DNA of 64,000 bases from Branchiostoma floridae (Eukaryota > Chordata > Leptocardii > Amphioxiformes > Branchiostomatidae), in contig NC_049979.1 of the NCBI RefSeq assembly GCF_000003815.2, positions 24,513,881 to 24,577,880 on the forward strand. The letters run 5' to 3'. Position numbers and translations under genes: made by a program. Of the stretch, positions 54,261 through 64,000 are shown piece after piece (position 1 is the first letter of the stretch; every line of letters begins with the position of its first letter). A model generated the notes under the pieces. The model worked only from the letters and a program-made list of their open reading frames with translations, searched no databases and was not told where the DNA came from.

Positions 54261-56927
54261 CTAGATAAACAACTTTGACAGTCTCTGTTTTCATCGTATT
54301 TTTGGCGACGCCTCAGGGGCGGAGGCATTTTCTACAGTATTACGATCGCTTTGAAAGAATTTAGAAAATTCCACGAATGCACTCCCTTGGGAATTGATTT
54401 TTGGCTAAACCTCGGGGGTGTCGTCTATACAGTGGTATTTGAGGACTATAATTCTAGCTGTTCATTTTTCTTTGTTGATGCATTCTTTGTGTCAGGATTA
54501 ATGATTTAAGGGAACGGTCTTTTCAAATAGCTGGGAATGACTGCACATCATAGGCAGTACACTCTTACAGATTGTTACGATGTTTCACCTGCTTATGACT
54601 GTTATAATAAAGACCAATATGTCCTAGCTTTTATTTCCTATATAAGCTTGTGCTTTTTACAATTTGGAATGGAATACTTTCTAGTGGTTGTCGTTTGGAG
54701 CTATAGAAAGGATGATTTTGAAGATAGAAAAATAAGATGATTTTAAAGGTAGAAAAATAAGATCTTTTAAAGAAGACCAATAAAGACAAATATAGCATAG
54801 CTTTTGCTTATATCTTTTGCGCTTCACTTTCGCAATGTGGGATGAGATGCTTCCACGAGGTAAAAAAAAATAATGAAGACGAATATGTCACAGTTTTATG
54901 TCGATATCTATAAAATAGAAGTGATGTGCTTTCAGGTGGTTGTCGTTTGGAATTGAAGCTGGTGTGTTACGCCGAAGGGCAGTTATACCTGCTATATAGA
55001 TACATATTAAGTAAAGTTTGATTTTGAAAGGTTAATAAGTCACATATTTCAAACAAGTCATGAAAGCAATGGATTTCAAGTGGTTTAGATTCTACTTTGA
55101 AGACAAGGACTAGCACAGCTAGAATAAAGGAAGAACGCAGAGACATGGTTTTCCGTACACTGGGCACGGGAGACTGTGTTTGACGTTACTACATAATGCT
55201 GATCCCGCTAACTTCGGTCACAGGTTGGATACAGAATAATTGTAATGGATATTCCAATGGGGGCTTTCTCCATTACTATATCCACCTCAGGTTTGATTCG
55301 GTCCATCGTCGCTGTTCTACGCTTCTTTGATATACATGTACAATCAACTACTACTTTACAATGTATACCTGGTACATTAAAATACATAGTCATGGTATAA
55401 ATCAACTCAAAACCAGTCTGTGATTCTCTAAATAGTCTTAGGTTTACTATGGTTGTAGCAGCGCAATCGATTGGCTGCTCTAGATCTGCTGCTCGTCTGG
55501 CACTCTCCTCTCGTTGCCTTCCTCCTGTCGACGGCGCTGTTCTGGGTTCCCTTCTTCCCGACTTTATAAGGCACACGGACGTCTATTCCGGCTCCTCCAA
55601 CGATGCAGCTCGTCTCACCGACTTGCAGTGGAAGGTCTCGACCAACTTTCCCTGCTGTGGTAGGAGTCTCTGTGACTGTGCACGTTGTGGTGGAACTGCG
55701 TCGTCCTGATGGACATATGTACGGGTGTCAGGAACACCTCGTTGTTGTCACTCACTATAGCAGAAACAGACCATATAGTATAATTAAATGAGCGTCTTGA
55801 AGTCAGATAAGTGAGGGTAGGGTTGGGTGGGAAATATGACCGTACTCAGTGAAGGAGAAGCCACGAATGACCTACATGGGAGATGGGGGAAACGTCAGGG
55901 AGTAAATGGGGTCAGAGGGATAAGCATCAGGTAGGGTGACACGTGACTTGTCTGCTCAGCCGTCGGAAAACTTGAAGTCTCTCCGCAGCCATTCCCAGCT
56001 TAATTAGTACCAAACATGCCGGATGGTCCGGGATATCACGACAACCCACAATCGTAAACAGATCAAGAAATAACATTGCACATAGTTGTTACTCCAAAGG
56101 AGAAAAAATATTTTTATCATCATCTATTCATCAATGTAATGATATTTATCCCCAGTTAGGCGTGTTGCTTGTGCGAATATTGAATAAAACATACAAACTC
56201 TTCCAAAAACACATCTCATAAATGTCTTGCTAAAGGGAAATTCGAAAAGAAAAACGAATAAAACACTAAAATCTTTAAAATGGAGGTTTCTAACTGAAGC
56301 CTCCTTGTTGTGATGATGCATGGTCGTTTTGAATAGATAGGGATATTTCCATCACACTCTATTTCATGTATATGGAAAAGTTAAAACGTGGGTATATCAC
56401 AATCATAGTACAGGACGGCTATGATAAAAAAATTAGACTGTACTTACGAAGCTATGATCTCTCCGAGCCGCGTTTCGTCTCAACTGATAAGTTCGGCGGT
56501 TCGTTGTCTTTTCATATACATCCCTCCGCTGCTGAACTGGGTCAGCTGTATACCAACCAATAAATCACAGAAAACAATGATCATAATCCTGATACTGGCC
56601 AAATACATATGTATATCACAATCTAGAAACCATGTTGATAGTCAAATACGAACACCTTAAAGCTTCGCGTGTTTGTACTACTTTCGACGGGACTTGTGTT
56701 CCTCTGATCTGAGGATGTTATTAGATCCGGGCCAGTTCTACACAAATCAGATCATGCATTCTTGGTCTATGGACATCCCAAAAGTTGAAATGGGGCAAAT
56801 GATGGGTTTTGTACACACCCAACAATANNNNNNNNNNNNNNNNNNNNNNNNNNNNNNNNNNNNNNNNNNNNNNNNNNNNNNNNNNNNNNNNNNNNNNNNN
56901 NNNNNNNNNNNNNNNNNNNNNNNNNNN
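54261..56927. other. 2.7 kb without a recognised gene (gap at 56828-56927)
   Basis: The longest frame is a 122-residue minus-strand one at 55208-55576 (contains MYFNVPGIHCKVVVDCTC). It lies in a locally GC-richer, possibly coding stretch (55200-55710) with no domain that I recognise and no convincing splice sites. The remainder is AT-rich with nothing recognisable. Confidence 0.4.
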
Positions 56928-57670
56928 GATATTGACGAAAGCAAGATTTAACTTAATATAACCGCCTTAATTTGCATATTTTATGCCTATTCAGCACAAA
57001 ATATTGGTGTGATCTTTACTGAAATGGCTTGATCTGATTCTTTACCCCTCAAAACATGGGGATAGACACTAAAATCTAGTTGATACCATGTGTGGTTACT
57101 GAGATATTGACGAAAGCAAGATTGTCCGTAATAACCGCCTTAATTTGCATATTTTATGCATATTTAGCCAAATATTGGTGTGATCATTACTGAAATGGCC
57201 TAATCTGATTCTTAACCCCTCAAAATATGGGGATAGACACCAAAACCAATTTGATACCATGTGTGGTTACTGAGATATTGACGAAAGCAAGATTTTCCGT
57301 AATAACCACCTTAATTTGCATATTATATGCCTATTCAGCACAAAATATTGGTGTGATCTTTACTGAAATGGCTTAATCTGATTCTTTACCCCTCAAAACA
57401 TGGGGATAGACACTAAAATCTATTTGATACCATGTGTGGTTACTGAGATATTGACAAAAGCAAGATTTTCCGTAATAACCGCCTTAATTTGCATCTTTTA
57501 TGCATATTTAGCCAAATATTGGTGTAATCATTACTGAAATGGCCTAATCTGATTCTTAACCCCTCAAAACATGGGGATAGACCTCAAAACCAATTTGATA
57601 CCATGTGTGGTTACTGAGATATTGACGAAAACAAGAATTTCTTTAATGGCCGCCTTAATTTGCATATTGT
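56928..57670. repeat. 172-bp satellite with alternating A-B units (dimeric higher-order repeat)
   Basis: The landmark GATATTGACGAAAGCAAG (or close variant) starts at 56928, 57103, 57274, 57447 and 57618, a period of 171-175. Units 1 and 3 share TATGCCTATTCAGCACAAAA, 'ATCTTTACTGAAATGGCTT' and CACTAAAATCTA. Units 2 and 4 share TATGCATATTTAGCCAAATA, 'ATCATTACTGAAATGGCC' and CAAAACCAATTT. So the amplified unit is a ~345-bp dimer. The array is cut on the left by a gap and ends within unit 5. Confidence 0.93.
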
Positions 57671-57804
57671 GCGAATTGCCCAATGATGACAGAGTGGCAT
57701 CATCCAGATTCTGATAGAGCACACCTCAGAGGTATAGAAACAGCAAAAAAACTTTGTATGGACCATATTGCAAGGTTGTCCAAAAAAATGGGGTCTGGCA
57801 ACCG

Positions 57805-60800
57805 GACTATAAGCGAACCCTTCGGTAACCGCAAAAAAGCGACACCTTACGATCGAACTTCCGAAATTTCAAACAAAATGTGCGTTACTTTCAACACTTG
57901 AGTATCATAGTAAAACTCGTTGGCAAAAGGTACAAAGTGATTTGAGTACCCAAAATTACTTTGTAACTTTTCTACATACGAATGAAGGCTCACCTGGGGA
58001 TAACCGCTAACCGCTAAGTGAACTCTTCGGTAACCGCAAAAAAACGACCCCTTACGATCGAACTTCCGAAATTTCAAACATAATGTGCGTTACTTTCAAT
58101 ACTTAAAATCAAAGTAAAACCCGTGGGCAAAAGGTAAAAAGTGATTTGAGTACCCAAAATTACTTTGTAACTTTACTACATACGAATGAAGGCTCACCTG
58201 GGGGATAACCGCTAACCGCTAAGCGAACCCTTCGGTAACCGCAAAAAAGCGACCCCTTACGATCGGACTTCCGAAATTTCAAACAAAATGTGCGTTACTT
58301 TCAACACTTGAATATCATAGTAAAACCCGTGGGCAAAAGGTAAAAAGTGATTTGAGTACCCAAAATTACTTTGTAACTTTTCTACATACGAATGAAGGCT
58401 CACCTAGGGATAACCGCTAACCGCTAAGCGAACCCTTCGGTAACCGCAAAAAAGCGACCCCTTACGATCGGACTTCCGAAATTTCAAACATAATGTGCGT
58501 TACTTTCAACACTTGAGTATCATAGTAAAACCCGTTTGCAAAAGGTAAAAAGTGATTTGAGTACCCAAAATTACTTTGTAACTTTTCTACATACGAATGA
58601 AGGCTCACCTGGGGGATAACCGCTAACCGCTAAGCGAACCCTTCGGTAACCGCAAAAAAGCGACCCCATACGATCGAACTTCCGAAATTTCAAACAAAAT
58701 GTGCGTTACTTTCAACACTTGAGTATCATAGTAAAACTTGTTGGCAAAAGGTAAAAAGTGATTTGAGTACCCAAAATTACTTTGTAACTTTTCTACATAC
58801 GAATGAAGGCTCACCTGGGGATAACCGCTAACCGCTAAGCGAACCCTTCGATAACCGCAAAAAAGCGACCCCTTACGATCGGACTTCCGAAATTTCAAAC
58901 AAAATGTACGTTACTTTCAACACTTGAATATCAAAGTAAAACCCGTGAGCAAAAGGTAAAAAGTGATTTGAGTACCCAAAATTACTTTGTAACTTTTCTA
59001 CATACGAATGAAGGCACACCTGGGGATAACCGCCAACCGCTAAGCGAAACCTTCGGTAACCGCCAAAAAGCGACCCCTTACGATCGGACTTCCGAAAATT
59101 CAAAGAAAATGTGCGTTACTTTCAACACTTGAATATCATAGTAAAACCCGTGGGCAAAATGTAAAAAGTGATTTGAGTACCCCAAAATACTTTGTAACTT
59201 TTCTACATTCGAATGAAGGCATACCTGGGTGATAACCGCTAACCACTAAAGCGNNNNNNNNNNNNNNNNNNNNNNNNNNNNNNNNNNNNNNNNNNNNNNN
59301 NNNNNNNNNNNNNNNNNNNNNNNNNNNNNNNNNNNNNNNNNNNNNNNNNNNNNNNNNNNNNNNNNNNNNNNNNNNNNNNNNNNNNNNNNNNNNNNNNNNN
59401 NNNNACTTTTCTACATACGAATGAAGCTTCGCACTGGGGTATAACCGCTAACCGCTAAGCGAACCCTTCGATAACCGCAAAAAAGCGACCCCTTACGATC
59501 GGACTTCCGAAATTTCAAACATAATGTGCGTTACTTTCAACACTTGAATATCAAAGTAAAACCCGTGGGTAAAAGGTAAAAAGTGATTTGAGTACCCAAA
59601 ATTACTTTGTAACTTTTCTACATACGAATGAAGGCTCGCCTGGGGTATAGCCGCTAACCGCTAAAGCGAACCCTCCGGTAACCGCAAACAAGCGACCCCT
59701 TACGATCGGACTTCCGAAATTTCAAACAAAATGTGCGTTACTTTCAACACTTGAATATCATAGTTAAACCCGTGGGCAAAAGGTAAAAAGTGATTTGAGT
59801 ACCAAAAAGTACTTTGTAACTTTTCTACATACGAATGAAGGCATACCTGGGTGATAACCGCTAACCGCTAAGCGAACCCTTCGCTAACCGCAAAAAAGCG
59901 ACCCCTTACGATCGGACTTCAGAAATTTCAAACATAATGTGCGTTACTTTCAACACTTGAATATCATAGTAAAACCCGTGGGAAAAAGGAAAAAGTGATT
60001 TGAGTACCCAAAATTACTTTGCAACTTTTCTACATACGAATGAAGGCATACCTGGGTGATAACCGCTAACCGCTAAGCGACCCTTCGCTAACCGCAAAAA
60101 AGCGACCCCTTACGATCGGACTTCAGAAATTTCAAACATAATGTGCGTTTCTTTCAACACTTGAATATCATAGTAAAACCCGTGGGCAAAAGGTAAAAAG
60201 TGATTTGAGTACCCAAAATTACTTTGTAACTTTTCTACATACGAATGAAGGCTCACCTGGGGGATAACAGCTAACTGCTAAGCGAACCCTTCGGTAACCG
60301 CAAAAAAGCGACCCCTTATGATCGGACTTCCGAAAGTTCAAACAAAACACTTTTCTACATACGAATGAAGGCTCGCCTGGGGTATAACCGCTAACCGCTA
60401 AAGCGAACCCTTCGGTAACCGTAAAAAAGCGACCCCTTACGATCGGACTTCCGAAATTTCAAACATAATGTGCGTTACTTTCAACACTTGAATATCAAAG
60501 TAAAACCCTACGGCAAAAGGTAAAAAGTGATTTGAGTACCCAAAATTACTTTGTAACTTTTCTACATACGAATGAAGGCTCACCTGGGGGATAACAGCTA
60601 ACCGCTAAGCGAACCCTTCGGTAACCGCAAAAAAGCGACCCCTTACGATCGGACTTCCGAAATTTCAAACATAATGTGCGTTACTTTCAACACTTGAATA
60701 TCAAAGTAAAACCCGTGGGCAAAAGGTAAAAAGTGATTTGAGTACCCAAAATTACTTTGTAACTTTTCTGCATACGAATGAAGGCTCACCTGGGGATAAC

Positions 60801-61315
60801 CGCAAACCGCTAAGCGAACCCTTCGGTAAACGCAAAAAAGCGACCCCTTACGATCGGACTTCCGAAATTTCAAACAAAATGTGCGTTACTTTCAATACTT
60901 GAATATCATAGTAAAACCCGTGGGCAAAAGGTAAAAAGTGATTTGAGTACCCAAAATTACTTTTGTATATACGAATGAAGGCTCGCCTAGGGGATAACCG
61001 CTAACCGCTAAACGAACCCTTCGATAACCGAAAAAAAGCGACCCCTTACGTTCGGACTTATTTGACTTGACATCTCGCTGGACTGAATTTCAACACTTGA
61101 ATATCAAAGTAAAACCCGTGGGCAAAAGGTAAAAAGTGATTTGAGTACCCTAAAATTACTTTGTAACTTTTCTACATACGAATGAAGGCTCACCCGGGGA
61201 TAACCGCTAACTGATAAGGGAACCCTTCGGTAACCGCAAAAAAGCGACCCCTTACGATCGGACTTCCAAAATTTCAAACATAATGTGCGTTACTTTCAAC
61301 ACTTGAATATCATAG
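57805..61315. repeat. ~205-bp satellite, about 17 units
   Basis: CTTACGATCG starts at 57845, 58051, 58256, 58461 and so on, giving a period of 205-206. The unit runs GCGAACCCTTCGGTAACCGC, AAAAAAGCGACCCC, ACTTCCGAAATTTCAAACA, AATGTGCGTTACTTTCAACA, GGTAAAAAGTGATTTGAGTA, CTACATACGAATGAAGGC, CACCTGGGGGATAACCGCTA. Gaps are at 59254-59404 and at the right end. One unit is shortened near 60343, and one carries an unrelated ~40-bp replacement at 61045-61090. The repeated 76-residue minus-strand frames are by-products. Confidence 0.96.
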
Positions 61316-61415
61316 NNNNNNNNNNNNNNNNNNNNNNNNNNNNNNNNNNNNNNNNNNNNNNNNNNNNNNNNNNNNNNNNNNNNNNNNNNNNNNNNNNNNN
61401 NNNNNNNNNNNNNNN

Positions 61416-62050
61416 AGAAGAGGCTTGTGGAGTTTCTACGTTCTGGGAAAGTGAAACGCTGAGGTAAGATAGTTTTTAACAGTAATGTTTTCTTACAAAT
61501 CGTAAAATGAGCACTCTAGGAATTGAACATATTAAAATGTACATTCTAAGGAACAGCTTCATGTATCGTTTGTTTAGTTTTTCTTAAAATTAGCGCGAGG
61601 ATTGACGATAATGTAGAGGGTACGTAGCGGCACAGGTAGTCTGCGCCTGGGTGGGAGGGGGGCATCTCGTAACGTGCGGTCCACAAATGCTGGCTATTTT
61701 CGATCGTAAGAAAATCGTTCAATTTTTAGAAACAGCGATCTAGGGTTCAGATATATTAAAACATCAATTCCTGAGGAACATTTTTTTCTATATTTTGTTC
61801 AGTTTTGAGTAAAATCTACGCGAGGATTGACGAAAATCTGTGCAATCGGGTGGGAGGGAACGCTTCGTTACGATCGGGAATTTTCCATCGTAAAAGTATC
61901 GTACAATACTTGAAGTTAGCGAACTTTTATTCAGATATTTTGAGACATACATCCAAAGGAACATTTTCATTTATAGATTTTGTACGTAGTTTTGAGTAAA
62001 ATGAGCGTGAGGATTGACGAAATGCAGAGGGTGTATATCTCGATCGGTGC
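61416..62050. repeat. Three diverged copies of a ~190-230-bp repeat
   Basis: The block GCGAGGATTGACGA, preceded by AGTTTT-x-x-x-AAAAT, occurs at about 61590, 61818 and 62008. In the first two copies GGTGGGAGGG and a CGTAACG/CGTTACG stretch follow; the third has GCAGAGGGT. The left edge (61416-61465) reads like an exon end (GAAACGCTGAG then GTAAGAT), but no protein is recognisable. Confidence 0.65.
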
Positions 62051-63685
62051 AGGTCACAGCACTTTGGAGCGGGAGTGGACTGTACCATTGCGTGCGCCCA
62101 CAGTCTGTATACATAATCTATCAGCTGTAAATTCTTTTCAGTTTTATACAGATGATACTTTAAACCATAGATATTTTTTTCTAAATCTGTGTAATCACTG
62201 TTTGACGTTACAGGCCTGTTTACAAGCCAGCTACAACACACCACAGTTGGTCAGCAGGCTATTACAGTAGCGAATCAGGGACTAGATAGGGCTCAAGGGC
62301 GTATTGAGCTATTTTTCAAAATAACAACAGAACTTTGTAAGGTCCACCTGCCCTTTCCCCGAAAAGGGTAACGACAACTCCTTCGGGCTTAAACTCCCCC
62401 GGAGCGCTAATGTGAGATCGGCGGGCTGATCTGCCTTGGTTTCCCGAACTAAACTCGCTAGCTACCCGGTCCTGTCTGGCTCCCAGGGTATGAATCTTGA
62501 AACGTGCTAATAACTGTGACTTTGAAAGACAAACGGATACTCCTTCGTTGGGATCTTTCTATTTTGGAATACTCCCCGCGGGAGTAGGGTATGATCATGA
62601 TACAGAAGCCACTCTTCATGCCGACTTAGTTTTGTTCCGTGCTACTCAGAGTACATGCCGCTTCGGTGGTAATTCGGGTCGACGACCTGTTCGATGTGTG
62701 CCCTGTTGGTTTGTGATCTAGACGAGAGTCCTGCCTGTCGCAGCCTTTGTTTCGGGCAATCTGGAAAATATTTCGGTAGGGGGGTGGGGGTGGGGGGTGG
62801 GGGTTACGTCTGCCCTCTAAAACTACCCTCAAACGGGGCGAAGAATTTCTTATCCTGAACTTTATTCTTTATCCAAACAAGAACTTCCGGGCCCTTGTCC
62901 CAAGAATTTTGCTAGCTTTTTTCCCATACGTCCACGTTTTCGTGTAGCGACCCAGCGATAAACGTTTTGGGGGAACAGAAGGGTAGCGAGGTCGGGTTTA
63001 CGTCAATCTGGAGGGTTACCTCCTATGCTGGGACACGTGTTCGTCGGGCCCATGCCGGCCACGGGGTGCCCTCCCCCCGCCTGCCGCTTGGTGACGCGGG
63101 TGGCCTGGGCCCTTAACGGACGCTGGGCGCTCCAGGGAGAACATGATATGGGGCATCTTAGTTTAAGGTTGTGTAAGGAGGAAGAGACATGTCATCCTTT
63201 TGGGTAAGCGTGATTATCGTCGCGGAGCTTCTGCTCTGTTTTATGAGTGTGACTGGTTCTGTTCTAATGATCAGTGGCGGTTTGTTTACATCTCCGTGAA
63301 GGGGGGGGGCGATTATGTGGTACTTGTGGCCCTCCCTCATGGGTGGCTTTGGTTATCAGTAACGCATTTATTCTGTTCTGTCAACTAGGCCTGAACAAAC
63401 ACAGAAACGCTAAACCATGTGTAGAACGGTGGGGCACTACATTCTCTAATCAAACCTCCTCTCTTACCTGTCTAATATTTACATCTTTCCAAATTATGCC
63501 TAACAACAGTTATAGGAAGACCAGTATAGGATTCCATAAGAAATGAACCGTTAAATGCTGTTAGGTGACCTTTGACCTTATAAAATACAACACGGCTGAT
63601 CTCACTGACCATATCTCACCTCGAATTAAGTAACAATTATAAGGGACTTGACGATATTAATCGGGGGAGGGGCTGGTGCACTGTG
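62051..63685. other. 1.6 kb without a recognised gene; G-rich run at 62779-62803
   Basis: Contains a stretch of G runs (GGGGGGTGGGGGTGGGGGG and following), which is a strong quadruplex candidate, and a GC-rich region 62990-63170. Short open frames there (63025-63207, 63200-63388) match nothing that I know. Confidence 0.45.
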
Positions 63686-63779
63686 TGGGGGGGGGGGTCA
63701 TTGAAGAATTGTTGGGCCTGGAGGGAGGGCCATAGAAAAAAATTTTGAGCCGGGGGAGGGCCATAGAAAAAAAATGCAC

Positions 63780-64000
63780 AAGCAAAATGTGCCCCTGAAA
63801 TGCAGGAAATGAAGTTTCAGATGGTCAAGAGTTTAATTTTTCTCTGGACGTCCCTAGCGACGGCTTGCGCCTCCGGTGCCCACGACGCTCCGGCGCTCAT
63901 CGCCATCAAAAATATTTTCCTCTGACAGAAATGCCATTACATTTAGCATAGTATACCAGCAAAGTTTATCCCTCAAAGTGCAGAAAATTTAGACAGAGAA
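63780..64000. mobile_element. Partial copy of the GC-rich element (as at 32014-32959), running off the right edge
   Basis: Contains the family's repeated block in the same orientation as the 32014 copy: GTGCCCCTGAAATGCAGGAA, then a 'cttgcgcctccggtgccc' GC block, AGAAATGCCATTAC and a second start (CAGCAAAGTTTATCCCTCAA). It is preceded by two GAGGGCCATAGAAAA repeats (63726, 63756) that are not in the other copies. More diverged than the first two copies. Confidence 0.75.

Noticed and set aside
55208-55576. 122-residue minus-strand frame with possible coding composition
   Set aside because: No domain recognised, no convincing splice sites, and the upstream extension has stops. Left unannotated, though a transcript could change this.
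57847-60873. Repeated ~76-residue minus-strand frames (MKFRKSDRKGS ...)
   Set aside because: They recur once per ~205-bp satellite unit, are limited to a unit's stop pattern and have no start or splice context. Satellite by-products.
56928-61315. CRISPR-like array
   Set aside because: Units are contiguous satellites without unique spacers, in a eukaryotic genome.

Overview
The window is animal genomic DNA. Genes are split by GT-AG introns with consistent phases, and they sit in a repeat-rich background with 20 runs of N. The gene content (a USH2A-like fibronectin gene, BANF1, a secreted PLAT/C-type lectin/LDLa gene, a Crypton-type gene) and the mix of transposons fit an invertebrate deuterostome, most likely a lancelet (Branchiostoma). 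That is inference; no marker gene here proves it.

Layout. (1) 1-9.6 kb: a signal-peptide first exon of a gene running off the left edge, a 2.3-kb 11-bp minisatellite, two nested inverted-repeat elements, and a 162-bp tandem array followed by a ~0.6-kb duplication. (2) 10.9-17.5 kb, all minus strand: BANF1, a secreted EGF gene whose first exon is a paralogue of the left-edge exon, and a PLAT/CTLD/LDLa gene. A 432-bp hAT-type MITE with an intact 8-bp target duplication lies just downstream of the last identified exon of that gene. (3) 18-27 kb: the N-terminal two exons of a Crypton/DUF3504-type gene inside an inverted repeat, then LINE debris. (4) 28-36 kb, minus strand: a tyrosine recombinase exon with all catalytic residues, then at least five USH2A-like exons. 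The introns hold a 926-bp element with 214-bp terminal direct repeats and a 946-bp GC-rich inverted-repeat element; an inverted partial copy lies beyond the big exon. (5) 36.8-37.7 kb: a single-exon B-box-like zinc-finger gene. (6) 39.6-48 kb: fold-back elements, minisatellites and the 3' end of a restriction-endonuclease-type LINE. (7) 48.5-51.5 kb: a broken Polinton DNA polymerase B and a second LINE. (8) 52-64 kb: inverted-repeat fragments, a dimeric 172-bp satellite next to a ~205-bp satellite, and a partial copy of the GC-rich element at the right edge.

The host genes appear unrelated in function: extracellular recognition or adhesion (PLAT/CTLD/LDLa, EGF), stereocilia/photoreceptor-type matrix (usherin-like), chromatin bridging (BANF1) and a probable nuclear B-box protein. 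Most of the sequence is transposon and satellite DNA. I found no CRISPR array, rRNA or tRNA.

N runs: 2409-2536, 7047-7146, 14508-14607, 17733-17863, 19451-20271, 22090-22289, 22964-23063, 27029-27876, 29189-29288, 34880-35312, 41915-42014, 44300-44746, 46147-46246, 46929-47028, 51509-51608, 52200-52299, 53215-53997, 56828-56927, 59254-59404, 61316-61415. Those of exactly 100 N are probably gaps of unknown size.
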